DNA of 64,000 nt from NCBI GenBank assembly GCA_003313425.1, contig NHZP01000008.1, positions 868,001-932,000 on the forward strand, in the 5' to 3' direction. This document shows positions 46,061 through 58,160 of the stretch, in pieces. The stretch comes from Pseudopyrenochaeta lycopersici (Eukaryota > Ascomycota > Dothideomycetes > Pleosporales > Pseudopyrenochaetaceae). The stretch's first letter is position 1; every line of letters begins with the position of its first letter. Under the pieces are notes generated by a model that was not told the origin of the DNA, ran no database searches, and was given only the letters and a program-made list of their open reading frames with translations. The translations under genes were made by a program, and so were the position numbers.

Positions 46061-48753
46061 AGAGAGGTGGCCTGCACCGTAAGAGCTAACGAACGGAAAC
46101 GCCAGTAGATAAACAAAAAGTAGGATACATGAAGAAGATGGAGAACAGGCAATAGGACTATGAATGAAACCAGCACCGGGCCGTTCGCAGGTAGCAAGGA
46201 CGCGAAGTGGAGGAAAGCTGAGTATTAACCAGCACAGAGCAAGATCAACATGGGGGAGGTAGTCTTTTCCCCAAATCGGTCCTGTTTCGAACCACGTACC
46301 ATCCTAGGCACTAAAAACTTCTGGCGGTTAGTAAACCGACTTTGAGCAGTGATGTAGGGGTGGAGTGGGATCTCAGCGAGCTTGGCGGAGGTGAAGTGTT
46401 GCGTACTTTCTCCTAGTATCCACATCGAAGCTTCGGATAAGCCCTGAATCAGTACCAATGTACGTGCTTTGTGATGACAAGGTGAGGTCGTTTTCGCCTC
46501 ATCCAATCCAGAAATGAAGAACACCCTTGGCGGTACCCGCTCCGCCAAGATGTTTGAATGCAACTCCGTCTCTAAGACTTTCATGAGTGCTTGTTGGCTT
46601 GCTTGTGCACAGAACAAAATGCGAATGAAACTGTATAGAAATTGAATCTTGGGAGCATTGCGTCTACCATCTTTGCTGTGAACGCAAGTCTGATTCATTC
46701 TCGACGGTTTGGCGAGTACTTCCATGGTCAAGGCCCTAGTGGAGCTGGCAACGGCCACAAAGTAGACAGTCCGCATGGAAGATTATCGGACCAACGCCCC
46801 GGTGCAAGGAGAGTCCCTCTTGCTTCCAGAGGCGCTTGGGCATCGAGGCTAGCGGCTCTTGGTTTTGATCGCCATGAATGGTGCGGACCGGTATAATCCG
46901 ACTTTGGCCAAGGCGTACCCTAGATACGGGAGATGAGCAGCGAGGAAATAAGATGCGGCTCAAGCTGTAGGATTGTCATGATTCGAGCTCATGAATTGGG
47001 CGTTGAAACGTGACGAAACGCCTAAAGCGGATCCCATTGTGTCGACCTTGATGCCAAGAATCCTGCGCAAAACGCACTAAAGAAAAGCCCCACCGTTTTG
47101 GAGCCGATGAAGCCACAGCCGGGAACCAGACAGGCTTGTCTGTAGATAAGGCTCGATGAATTTTGTGCGCTAGCTGCTTCTGAGTGCGCGGCACGTCTCG
47201 TCTAGGGTCATCGCAGGAAACAGAGACGTTGTCTCAACAATGCCAGAAACCTCACTCGAGATCCACTCGCACGTTTGACCCTGCTCCGGCCAAGCCCAAG
47301 CCTTAGGCAGAAAGCGTGTATCGACCTCACTGAAGGCACTGCTTCCCCGCGTCCGCTCCAGTACCTCCTCTCAATTGCATTGTGACTACGAAGCTCAAGA
47401 AGACTGTTGCATAAAGCCGAATACATCGATGCCGGCGGCTTCCGAAGCCCAGGACGGAACTACCTACTACGCTGTGTCGTCCTTGATATTGTAAATTGCT
47501 GTCTTCTGCCCAGCCCAATTGATGCTCTATCTCGAGTAGACGGTGTCTATCAGGGATAGGAGGCGCATTCATCACCCACTTAACGCCCGACGTCTTGTGG
47601 GCTGCAGTCGAGCGGACTATCAGGGACACAATGCGTCAATGAGGCCCACAAATTGACGTAGACGCATCCACGATGATTGTGCAGCCAAGAACAAAGGGAC
47701 TGAGGCTCAGCCGGGGGGGTCTAGCCGGAGATTGATCAGCACGGGGTTACTGAGCCAGGGTGTGCTGGTGCTCCTTATCCTGATATGTGACATTTCCAGA
47801 CGCTACGCTAATATTCTCCACCACGGCGATTTAAATTTAGCTCGAAAACTCGCAAGTAAAGCCGTGGTCTTTAATGCTCCTATATTGTCGATCATACTAA
47901 TGGTGGAGTCAGCGGAAGTCGCGACAGCCCTCCCGGCGCTTCGGGGAGGATGTTTCAGCAAAATATGATTGGGTAGGTAAAATCATATGTTCTAGCGTGC
48001 AACGCAACGGTTCACCCATATGGCCAGTCATAATCTTGGACAGTTACATTTGTCGCCGCCTCTTCATATTGATGACTACCAACCTCAACCACGCCTGAGT
48101 GCCACCCTTTTGAAGCAATCATTGTGCATATCTGCGGCGTACATCGCATTGATAACAAGGCTTTGAGGTCAAACTTAGACTAGGCAGCGTGTGGTCAACA
48201 GCGCGCACAAAAATCTATCTCAATATCGTTCAAACGATGGCTTTTCTCATGATAACGACATATCACAGACCTCCCTCCGCGCCGAACCAAGTCTTGGTGG
48301 AGCCCTATATGGTCATAGCTACTTTCCACAGACCAAGACATCACTGCCCTACCAAATTGTGGTGGATCCATTTGTGGCCTTCAACGAGCTAACAGGTGTC
48401 AAAGGCATCTATATCGCTTGGCACACCTGAAAAGGGCCGCAGCTCATCGCTGAGCCTCTGTCAAGCTGGGTACATCGACAGGAAGGTTTGCCAAGATTAT
48501 GTATCGCTCCAGGCATACCCGGTCGCGTCAACGATGTGTTTCCACTTTCAAATCAACTGGTCACAGGGGGATGATGAAAGGATCAAGTGATTCTATCAGC
48601 CTGTCACTGGCTATGGAAGAAAAGCCCTTGCCATGGAACCACAGTACTTCTTGCGACAAAGCGCTTTATCAAGAAACCTGTGGACTGGTCGACTAGATAT
48701 GTCATCTATTCCGATCACGCTTGGAATGCGCTTCGGTCCATCTAAGCTTGTGC
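46061..48753. other. gene-poor region
   Basis: 2.7 kb without a gene that I can support. Minus-strand frames at 46225-46776 and 47327-47629 have no motif. A plus-strand frame at about 48185-48430 looks protein-like (PYQIVVDPFVAFNELTGVKG) but ends in a stop, and no splice model continues it, so it may be a remnant. No transposase, terminal repeat or tRNA is seen. Confidence 0.4.
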
Positions 48754-50670
48754 TTATACACCTTTCCCGTCCTCAACGATGGCGAAGTTATCTGATGACC
48801 TCCGCACAGCCGCCTGCCCAAGTATTGAGCCATCTTCGAGTGGTGTGACGCCTATCCTTCGGGCTTCTGTATCAGTAAAGGTACCATAAAGATCTACTTC
48901 GTCTATTTCGTCCATATTCTGTACCGGAAAGAGGAAGTTCAGAGCATAAAAGATAATAGCGCTAATCAAAAATCCTAGAGCAACTATTAGCAGTGTTGAC
49001 TGACAGCCCCATACCTGAGATTATTTACCGATCAGAAAGGCCATGAAGTATAGTTGAACCAAAGGTTTGGGCGGATCCAGATCTCCTCGAACAGTCACGA
49101 CAAGACCCCCAATTGTCGGCGCCCATCCACAAATCCAAGCCGGGATTGCGCGCCAATTGATTCCGTGCCAGAAGTTATAATCTGAGTCAATGGTTCGATA
49201 TAGATGGCTAAGACGGATCCTTCTCTTTCTGAGCAAATAATAGTCACAAGCCATAATACCGATTATGGGCGCTAGAAAGACTGAAAAGGACGAAAGCACA
49301 GCGATGAAAGTCGTGGCCTTGTTGATAAGCTGCCAAGGTTGGACGATCCAGGCTGCTACAAAAGTGATAATGGCTCCGCGCCTGATATCAATGTATCGAG
49401 GGAAAAGGCCTGCTAAGTCAATACCTCCAGCAATGGCGTTTCCACAAATGTTCTCAAACATTGCAGTGAAAGCAAACCCTGCCGCAAGGAAGAATACGCC
49501 CGCGCGAGCTCTCGATGAGCCGTTGCCATTCTCCATCATTCTCATAAGGAGATCTGGCGGGTTCCAGTAGACTTCGCCATAGATTTTTTGTGCGGCGGCA
49601 GCGGTGACAAGGCCAACGAGAGAGACGAGAACACCTGTTATGACACAGCTGGCAATTGTGCCATAGACGTAGGACCTGCGAGATCGAGCATAGCGTGAGA
49701 AATCGGATCCGTTGGTGATACCGGCAGCTAATCCTCCAATACTTTGATTGATTCCTGCCAAAATGAGCCAGGATGGACCAAAAGGCGAACCAGCAGGAAC
49801 GCTCTGTCCAGAATTCCAGAGGGGCCCAACGCCTTTTGCAACTGCTAAAGCCCAGATCACTGATGGCGAAGATTTGGAGTTAGTTCATATCTCACTTGCA
49901 GCTGGTGCTCAAAACTTACTCCATGCCACCATTCCAACGCCACACCACGTACAAACGACCAGGAAAGGAATCTTGAATTTTTCGGGCCTCAGCCAAAGGA
50001 AAGGCGTCGAAAGAAACCAAAAGACAACAAAGCCAACGAACTGATCGGTTGTAGTCGGCATACTGGGACCAAAGGTATTCTTGATGCGAGCGAAAGATGG
50101 CCAAATTGCTGTCAAGCATACCGCGATGAGACGGCCGCCATTCCAACCTGGTAACACTTTAACACTTTTCGGAGTTCCTTGGACTTTCTAGTAGACCCAC
50201 ATTGTACTGCGTTCCAGATGAAGTTGAGCATAATTCTTTGCGACAGTGGGATGAAACTCCCTTTCATGCCCCAGCTGTACCTATTTTGCACAGTGAAGCC
50301 GATGTGCCACTTCAACCCAATCCATGCAATCAAAGTTGAGAAAAGGGCAATCAGTATCCGACTGACGACGATTATGAGCATCGCTTGTCGTACTGACAGA
50401 CCCATGGCTTTTTATCCGTTAGCGATCAACAAGTAGAATGGAGATACTGACAACTTCACCTAAGAAAGTGCTTGGTGTTTGCCAATTTGCAATATTCAGA
50501 GACGCAATCGCCCAGAAACCAAAAAAGTTGAATGATCCCCAAGTTCTTCTCCCTGGCGGCAGAGGAATAAGATCGCGATTACTCCACGCGTCTGTCTGCT
50601 CATGTTTTGCATCATCGCCCTTGAGACGAATCTTTCCATCAATTCTAGCCAACCTGTTCCTTAAACCCAT
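48754..50670 (-). CDS. NCS1-family nucleobase/allantoin/hydantoin permease
   Basis: Plasma-membrane symporter of the nucleobase-cation-symport-1 family (uracil, uridine, allantoin, hydantoin). Exons 50670-50460, 50407-50201, 50147-49920, 49859-49029 and 48974-48754 give 565 aa. Family blocks restored by splicing are the N-terminal GRRTWGSFNFFGFWAIASLN, the TM3 segment WNAVQCWNGGRLIAV and the loop NGSDFSRYARSRRS. About 12 membrane segments. Introns are 52-60 nt. Start choice: first in-frame ATG, with G at -3; the longer upstream open frame has no ATG. Divergent from a hydantoinase fusion, which suggests a cyclic ureide or hydantoin-like substrate. The exact ligand is not predictable. Confidence 0.93.
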
Positions 50671-51262
50671 GGCCAAAGGCAAAGCGTCTCCAAGCTTTGT
50701 CAAGCTTCGAAGTCTGTAGGAAAAGAATGAAGGTTCGGTGCTACAAATGTTTGTTTTCGCTCGGCGATAAGCACAGCATGCCGCTTGTGCCACCTGAGCG
50801 TATTACCCGAGCGGCCAACAACTCCATTCCCAATACCGGCCATGTTGATGCGGCGGCATAGCCTCTTCGGGGACCGAGAGCGAGGTATAATGGGATCTCA
50901 CTGGTTGGAGATGATCGTGAGGGGTAAATAAGTCACATTATTATCTTATCAGATGAACAGACCAGCAGCGGCAGCGATCGACATGTTGGGAAGCGGAACC
51001 TGCAGGCTACCTGATGCCTCAACTTTGTTGCACCAATTGTGTATGTTCTGATGGTCAGGCGAGAGGAGATTCTTTGGCATGCCTGGAGTAGCTTCGGAGC
51101 CGAGATTTCACGGTCCGGAGCTAAACAGCCCCGCCAGTCAAATCTTATCAGATCTGAAGAGCACGATTGTCACTTGTATAGTCGGCGGACCGTCTCTTCT
51201 TTCCCTATTAGAAAAACTTTGATTACTTCGGTATTGGCCCGTCATTTCAGTTTTCACCTACG
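50671..51262. promoter_or_regulatory. shared promoter with GATA (AreA-type) sites, permease/hydantoinase
   Basis: 592 bp between the two start codons. It contains GATAAG cores at 50766-50771 (+), a tandem overlapping pair on the minus strand at 50941-50951, and another on the minus strand at 51145-51150. These match the HGATAR sites bound by the nitrogen regulator AreA/Nit2. One lies about 95 bp before the permease ATG and one about 110 bp before the hydantoinase ATG. Regulation is inferred. Confidence 0.6.
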
Positions 51263-54200
51263 ATGGCATCCTTGAAGAACTTGCGAATCGGGGTTGATGT
51301 CGGCGGGTAAGCATTCCGTATGCGGGGAGGCGGTTCGATGTCATTACCGAATTAACATATTTTGGGTAGTACGAACACCGACGGAGTCATAATTGACCCT
51401 ACAAGGTCGCACGAAGCTGATCGGGGAATTGTTGCATGGTAAGTTGTGTTCTGTCAGGCCCGTTAAGATATCGTCACGTGCACAAGCATGCTTTCCTAAA
51501 ATGTCACACAGTTTTTCTTCGATGCGATATACAATAATTGCAATATTTTACTTTTGTTTACTACAACGGATAGCCTTGGTCGATGCCAGGGATGAGAGCT
51601 CATATGTTTCACCAGGCACAAAGCCCCAACTACTACCAATCCCAGCCATGGCATCGCCAACGCTATTACGACTATGTTCAATTCAGCCTCCGTAGACCCA
51701 TCTACCGTAGCCAGTGTAACCATAGGAACAACGCATTTTGTCAATGCAGTCGTGACCCGCGACTCTACCCGGCTGTCTCCAGTAGCAGTGCTCAGACTGT
51801 CGGGACCCTTCAGCAAGCACGTACCGCCGTGCGTCGACTGGCCTGCCTCCTTGCGAAAAATCATTCTGGGACATTATGCGTTAGTAAAAGGAGGACTAGA
51901 AGTTGACGGCAGCCTGATATCTGATATCAAGGAACAAGAGATTGTGGAACAGTGTAAGATTATCAAAAAGAAAGGGATCAGGAGTGTTGTGGTGAACGGG
52001 GTTTTCAGTCCAATTGATTCGGTAGAGAAGCAAGAAGAACGTACCGCGGAAATTATCAAACGCGAACTAGGAGAACAAGTTGATATCGTTCTCGGCAAAA
52101 CTGTTGCTAACCTTGGATTTCTTGAGCGGGAAAATGCTGCTATATTGAATGCTTCCATTCTCTCATTTGCCCGCATGACAATCTCATCGTTCCAGACACC
52201 GATAAAGGAACTCGGACTCCAGTGCCCGGTCTTCATCACCCAAAATGATGGTACGATACTTAGCGGCGAAGCAGCGAGTAGATTGCCTATCCGAACATTT
52301 TCTTCAGGGCCAACGAACAGTATGCGTGGTGCTGCTTTTCTCGTTGGAAAGCAAGAGAAGGGTGAGGCGATGATGGTAGTAGATGTTGGTGGCACTACAA
52401 CTGACGTGGGCTTGCTGCTAGCCAATGGGTTCCCAAGGCAGCAAGCAGCGTACTCAGAGCTCTCAGGGGTGAGGATGAATTTTTCGTATCCGGATGTGAA
52501 GAGCATAGGATTGGGAGGCGGAAGTCTTGTTAGAAAAGTAGGTGAGAAGTTACAGGTCGGACCAGAGTCGGTGGGCTTTAAGTTGCCAGAGAAGGCCCTT
52601 GTGTTTGGGGGCGATGTTCCCACAGCTACTGACTACACTGTCGGAGCGTCTTCTGAGGTTAAGATTGGCGATCCTGATAAAGTACAAGGGAAGTTGGATG
52701 AGAAAGATATTAAAGCATTCAAACAAGAAACAAAGAGAATGCTCGAACACATCATCGACACAATGAAGACAACACCTGAGGACCTTCCTGTTCTACTCGT
52801 TGGAGGTGGCGCCGTTATAGCGCCAGATGAGTTGAAAGGCGCAAGTCGAGTAATCAAGCCGCAATGGTCTGGCGTAGCGAATGCGATTGGAGCTGCTATG
52901 GCTAGAGTGAGTGCTATTATAGACACCGTCAAATCCACAGAAAAGCAGACCACGAAAGAAATACTGGCAGATATCTGTGAAGAAGCAAAAAAGAAGACAA
53001 TTGAAGCCGGAGCATTATTGGAGTCGGTAGAAGTTGTTGAGGTCGAGGACTTACCCTTACAATATGTTGCGAATAAGACCAGATTCATTGTAAGAGCTGC
53101 AGGGGATTTTGATTTTTCGCGGGCAAACGATTTTGCAGATCTCAATGTCACAAAAGAGGAAGATGTCTTGATGTCTGAGAAGGAGAATGCGCGAAAAGCT
53201 ATTGCTGAGCCATTGATTGAGGACACGTTAGCTGAAGACGATGTTTTATCCGAAGTTGATATCCAATCGTACAGGCCGAATGTAATCAATCGCGAATGGT
53301 GGATATCAGAGGTGGATCTGGACTGGATAACGATTGGCTGCTACATCTTAGGAACAGGTGGTGGGGGCTCGCCATATTCGACCATGCTGCGCGTACGTGG
53401 AATATTGCGCGCTGGAGGAGCTGTACGTGTCGTAAGCCCTGACGACCTCAAAGACGAGGATCGAGTGGGATGCGGTGGTGGTGCGGGTAGTCCGACTGTC
53501 GGTATTGAGAAACTTTGTGCTGATGAGTGAGTTTTCGGCTCCACTCTGCGCCCTTATTACTGACCATTGCAACAGAATGATGGACGCCCAAGACCATCTA
53601 TACAGCCTCTTCAAAGGTGGCCCGGCCACACATGTTATTCCCCTCGAGATTGGCGGCTCAAATGGTCTACAAGGCCTAGTTCTAGGTGCATCAACAAACA
53701 TGAACGTGCCATGTATCGATGGGGATTGGATGGGCCGAGCATATCCCACCAAATGGCAAACCACACCGGTCGTCTTTGGCGAGCGCGAGATCATCTTTGC
53801 ACCAATTGCGGTGGCCGATGGCAACGGGAACACGCTATACATGGCCACAGCAACGAGCGACCTAAAAGTTGAGCAGGTTATAAGAGCAGCGCTGAGCCAG
53901 ATGGGAAGCGCTGTTGGAACGGCTGATGCACCAGTCACTGTAAGATATACGTATTCATTCCAGGTGAGACATGTACTGACTTTGTTTCTACAACGTTAGG
54001 GTGCTGAAACAAAGCGATGGGCTGTTGAACATACGATGTCGCTATCGTGGCGTATAGGCCGAGAAGTGGCACGCGCAAGAAAAGAGAAGAGGATTGATAA
54101 CGTCGCAGAGTCTATCATTGATGCAGTGGGTGGTTCTGAAACAGGGCGTGTCCTCTTTAAAGGCAAGATTGTCGGCGTTGAGCGAAAACTCTATATGGGT

Positions 54201-54590
54201 CATGTATACGGCGAAGTCATTATTGAAGGCACGGGTGTCGAATACTCTGGGAAGATCAAGATACCCTTCAAAAATGAAAACATCGCAGCCATACGGATAC
54301 CGGATAGTGGGGAAAGCACGACCGGAGAAGAGAAGGATGAAGATGTGCTAGCCATTGTCCCGGATTTGATTGCGGTCATTGATGCGCAGAATGGCGAAGC
54401 CATTGGTACCCCGGAATACAGGTACGGTCTACTTGTCACAGTAATTGGTATAAACGCTAGTGAGAGATGGACTAGCCCGAAGGGTATTGAGTTAGGAGGA
54501 CCGAACGCCTTTGGCCTACAGCATCTGAAATACAGACCATTGGGCAAGTTTGTGAAGCCGATCAGCGTCATAGACGAGTATGAGAGATAG
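51263..54590 (+). CDS. Hydantoinase/oxoprolinase fused to DUF917 (S-Me-THD) domain
   Basis: Exons 51263-51306, 51370-51438, 51616-53526, 53576-53963 and 54000-54590 give 1000 aa. The first part is an ATP-dependent hydantoinase/oxoprolinase: phosphate-binding IGVDVGGTNTD at the start, IGTTHFVNAVV, and the second ATPase signature VVDVGGTTTDVGLLL. From about residue 640 the protein is a DUF917/S-methyl-thiohydantoin-desulfurase domain, with LGTGGGGSPY, GCGGGAGSPTVG and the C-terminal beta-rich end. Such fusions open cyclic amide rings; the substrate here is unknown. Introns are 63, 177, 49 and 36 nt. The 36-nt intron is unusually short. The 177-nt intron could hide a small exon, but the joined AWHKAPTTT reads as the family does. 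Divergent from the NCS1 permease. Confidence 0.92.
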
Positions 54591-54680
54591 GTGCAATTGT
54601 GATATTTAAAAATGCAAGGAACAAACGTTCAAAGAAATAGAAAATCTACAATATAAATAGTCTAGATCTTGGTGTCTAAT

Positions 54681-55824
54681 TTAGGAAATTTCGGCCTCTT
54701 CTCTGCGCTGGACTCCAGAATACAAGGGCAGAATAACCTTAACCGCAGCCTCGTAGCTCGTGAACAAAATGCCCCCGCTGAACACAGTTCGTCCCAATCT
54801 CATTGTCGTACCCTTCCAGAACCCTCGAATGCCATAGTCGAGCAAGATGCTTTTCACAGCTTCAGCAGTGGTAGTCCCTTTGGCGCTTTGACTTCGCGTC
54901 TTTATGACGTCAAAAGGCTGCGTGGCAAGCGTCGTCACGACGCCCGCAACGGACCCATTCGCAAAATTGACAGCCGTACCCTGCTCGATGTTCCTCTTCT
55001 TCTCATAGTCCTTGAGGATATTGTATGTTCCCATACGAAACGCTGTTGCCGACGCTTGCTTCAAAGTTGTGCCCGCAAATCCACGGTATAGGCCTAGAAT
55101 ACCGTGCTCTTTCCAAATAGTGGTAGTCGCATGTAATCCTGAGCGAAATCTCTTCTCATTTCGCGCATCATCAATAAGCGCCGTTTTGATGCGCTCCGTT
55201 GGTGTAACGGCCGTTATTGATGCTACTACTCCTGCAGTCATTCCAGCTAGTAGATTGCGCAGAGGCGAGAGCGTGCCAGTCTCAGGGTCTGCAAATGACT
55301 CTTTGATCTGATCGAAAAAGAGAAAGCGTACGCCATCCTTAGCTATGGAGCCCTGTGGTTTGTTGGCTTTGTTGGGAAGGACTTGAAAAAGTAAACCCGA
55401 TCATTAAAACCAAAAAAAAACTCCCGTGAAAAACAATTTGAGGGAACAAGAAAATTAGAAATGTTACTTTAGAGATAGACTTACTACAACCAGAGCGCCA
55501 CAGCCTTTGTACAAAGCTTTAATGCCCTCCTTTTGATACACCTGCGTCACAACGAGAAAGGGATTCCGAGGAGTTGGCACGCCTTTCTCGGCTCTCAACT
55601 GCACCCGGGTTTTGGCAAACTCCAAAGGATACTGTTCATAGCATCAGTCATGAGACACGGGTTATGCCAAGCCGCCCATGGTCCATACCGAGAGAAACCC
55701 TTCAATGCCACCTGCTACACCACCCGCGGCTAGTGACACTACGGCAGGTATATTCTTATCCTTCAATATGTCAGCAAGTTATGTGTACAGCTTTGAGTTT
55801 ACTTACATTGTCGCTTGAAACCAT
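54681..55824 (-). CDS. CTP1: Mitochondrial tricarboxylate (citrate) carrier
   Basis: Inner-membrane carrier exchanging citrate for malate, which supplies cytosolic acetyl-CoA. Exons 55824-55807, 55760-55689, 55631-55485 and 55352-54681 give 302 aa. Three carrier repeats are visible with their signatures: YPLEFAKTR, TPTERIKT and QPFDVIKTR. TRVQLRAEKG and GIRGFWKGTTMRLGRT are typical of citrate carriers. Exon 1 encodes only MVSSDN; the next acceptor is ambiguous, and using the AG six bases later (exon from 55754) removes Asp-Lys without changing phase. Other introns are 57 and 132 nt. An apparent upstream extension lacks an ATG. Confidence 0.9.
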
Positions 55825-56307
55825 TAGTGTCAAGGTATATGAGGCAGAAGATGATGTTGTAGTGTTGATGCTTATGTGAAAAGAAGGATGCAGAAATCCA
55901 GGTAGCCGAACGATAGCCGAGTCAATGGCTAGTCGCAACGGAAGCGCAGTTGGCAACGGCAACCACGTGAGAACGTGTATCGAACAGATATTTGTGCTCC
56001 TGTGGGGCCAAAACTTACCACAGTAAAATAATTCCCCTCTTGATGTCTATATGATCTGAAAGAAGTTGCTTAAATGTCATTACAACGCGTATCTCAAGTG
56101 TGACGTCAAGAAGGCCTGTGCACAAGACTTCGAATTAGAGCCATAAATTTCGAGCGCGTCTGTTGCCTCACGCACGCAATGCATTATTCATTCATTCATT
56201 GTCGCGCAAGTATTGATTGCCCATGTAACTTATGGCTATAGAAAATATGTGTCGTATTATAGCTTTCACTATATCCGTCGCATCGCTCTTCCCTGACTAC
56301 TATTAAG
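55825..56307. other. intergenic region
   Basis: 483 bp between the citrate carrier start and the 3' end of the alcohol dehydrogenase gene. Includes the carrier's promoter and a small ATTC tandem run near 56187-56200. No gene seen. Confidence 0.45.
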
Positions 56308-57413
56308 TTAAGCGTCCTTTGCAACCAACACTCCTCGGTATCGAATCTTGTTTGCATTCATTTTACCCACCACATCTGCGATTCCAGAATCGCTCAGTTC
56401 AAACGTCTCTACCCAAGGCTTCACATCATGTGTTGCGGCAAACTGTAACATCTCATCATGCTTTGCACGAGAAGCGACGAGGCTGCTGCGGATGTTGTAC
56501 CCATCAAAGAACATTTCGAATGCGCTTCAATACTTCATTAGCTCTTAGTCATTGAACCGGGCGAAGATGAAACTTACGGTAGCTCGAGCGAACCATGAGG
56601 AGCAGCAAGTGGGATAACGTTACCAGCGCGAGCTAGGACATTCTTCGTCATGAACCTGTCGGAGTGATCAGCAACTACATTGTGTCTGGCTACCGAATCG
56701 AATTCGACTTACTTCTTCCAGTCTGGGTATTTACTTCCAGCAACGACTAGAGTGCTCACTGGCTTCTGAAGCTTCTCCAGCTCGTCCAGTAGGTAGAACT
56801 CCGAGGCACCGAGCTGCTTCGCTTCCTCTTCCTTGCTCCTACTTGTACTGAAAACAATAACTTCGGTTCCGAGCTTGCGAGCAAACTGGACAGCGAGATG
56901 ACCAAGTCCACCGATACCGAGGATGCCTACACGATCACCAGGTTTGACAACTTGGACGAGCGCATTATATGTAGTCGCACCAGCGCATTGGAGAGGAGCA
57001 GCATGTTCGCTAGCGAGACCTTCGGGGATCTTGTGGAGATATGTCTCCTTGCCGACGTAGTACTCGCCAAACGTACCGTTATTGTAGTCCTTTTCTCCAA
57101 ACACGCTGCGTTCGTAACACCAAATATCTTGTCCGGACAAGCAATAACTACAATGTCCGCAGGAGTCGCGATGGTAGCCGCCTCCCGCCCGTTCTCCGAC
57201 CTTGAATTGAGTTACCTCGCTCCCGATTGCCTCAACAATACCTACTCCTTCGTGACCAAGAGCTATGCCGAATGGCACATACGCCAAATCCGTGGCACAG
57301 ACACCAGAATGCGTGATTTTGACAAGAATGTCCTTTGGTCCAAGTTCTGGCTTCTGGACTGAAGACGACTTGATTACCCCTTCGGCTCCACGGTATACTT
57401 TGTACTCGGACAT
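56308..57413 (-). CDS. Zinc-containing alcohol dehydrogenase
   Basis: Medium-chain NAD(P)-dependent dehydrogenase. Exons 57413-56713, 56655-56578 and 56524-56308 give 331 aa; introns are 57 and 53 nt. Catalytic zinc ligands are C39, H54-E55 and C143 (GVCATDL, GHEGVG, LQCAGATTY). The structural zinc site is complete: C85, C88, C91, C99 (CGHCSYCLSGQDIWC). The Rossmann loop is GILGIGGLGHLA. It belongs to the alcohol-preferring ADH branch (fungal alcohol dehydrogenase I-like), but the substrate is unknown. A TATAAAAG lies about 100 bp upstream. The protein ends GVLVAKDA, a little shorter than the 340-350 aa of relatives. Confidence 0.94.
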
Positions 57414-58160
57414 AGCGACTCTCTGATGACTAGTATTTATGTGATGACAATTCGATAATTCGGAAAATTAGGAGACGTAGGTGATGACCGAGAAGATGGA
57501 GTTGAAGCTGCTTTTATAAAGCATACCTCAAATGATCCCTCGTGCCATTTTAGTACATGTTTGCTCAACAATTATATGGCTTAGCGAGGTCCTTCAGGTG
57601 GCACATTGCACGTAAAACTACATCCTGCGTACTAATCATCCCGTAGTCTGATCGTGCCGGTTCTACTGACAACCCACATCATCCAAGCAAGAATTCTCAG
57701 CTATCATATTTGGAAAAGAATTTCTTTGTAATTCGCATGTCCTCTGATTTCTACCTCCAACAATATCTAGTGCTTTGTTCTAGGCTGTTACTGGAGGCGT
57801 ACTAGTTTGTGGCAACCAAGCCGAATCCGCTAAGGTGGCTTAGTCAACGCAAGTAACTGCAAGTCATCTAGTTACAATGTCTGGTCGTGGGCGCCGATCA
57901 AGCTTAGCGTACACTAATGCCGCGGCCGTTGCATAATCCAAGCTTGAAAACGAACGGGTACGCCACTGGTGTTTTGTAGCTTTCATGGAAAGATCACTAA
58001 TCTCTTTGTTTGGGCCTTTAGAACAGGAACGCCAAATAAAGTAAAGTAAGCCAAAACTGTTTACTATTCAATGAGCAACAATCAGCAATGAATTCGGCAT
58101 TAGAGCTCGCAAATGCGCGGGCGATGATTATTTTAGGTCATGCGAACAACCGACATGCTG
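57414..58160. other. intergenic region
   Basis: 747 bp between the ADH start and the 3' end of the HET gene. Only the TATA element above is recognised. Confidence 0.4.
57511..57518 (-). promoter_or_regulatory. TATA box of the alcohol dehydrogenase gene
   Basis: TATAAAAG on the minus strand, about 98 bp upstream of the ATG at 57413. Placement suits a strongly inducible fungal promoter; function inferred. Confidence 0.5.

Noticed and set aside
46225..46776. 183-residue minus-strand frame as a gene
   Set aside because: No domain, membrane segment or signal peptide; composition and lack of splice or conservation evidence do not support it.
52633..53289. 218-residue minus-strand frame
   Set aside because: Antisense to the hydantoinase coding region; Ser-rich, no family features.
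55771..55962. Longer N terminus for the citrate carrier
   Set aside because: The upstream extension is open but has no ATG until 55824, and carriers do not need it.
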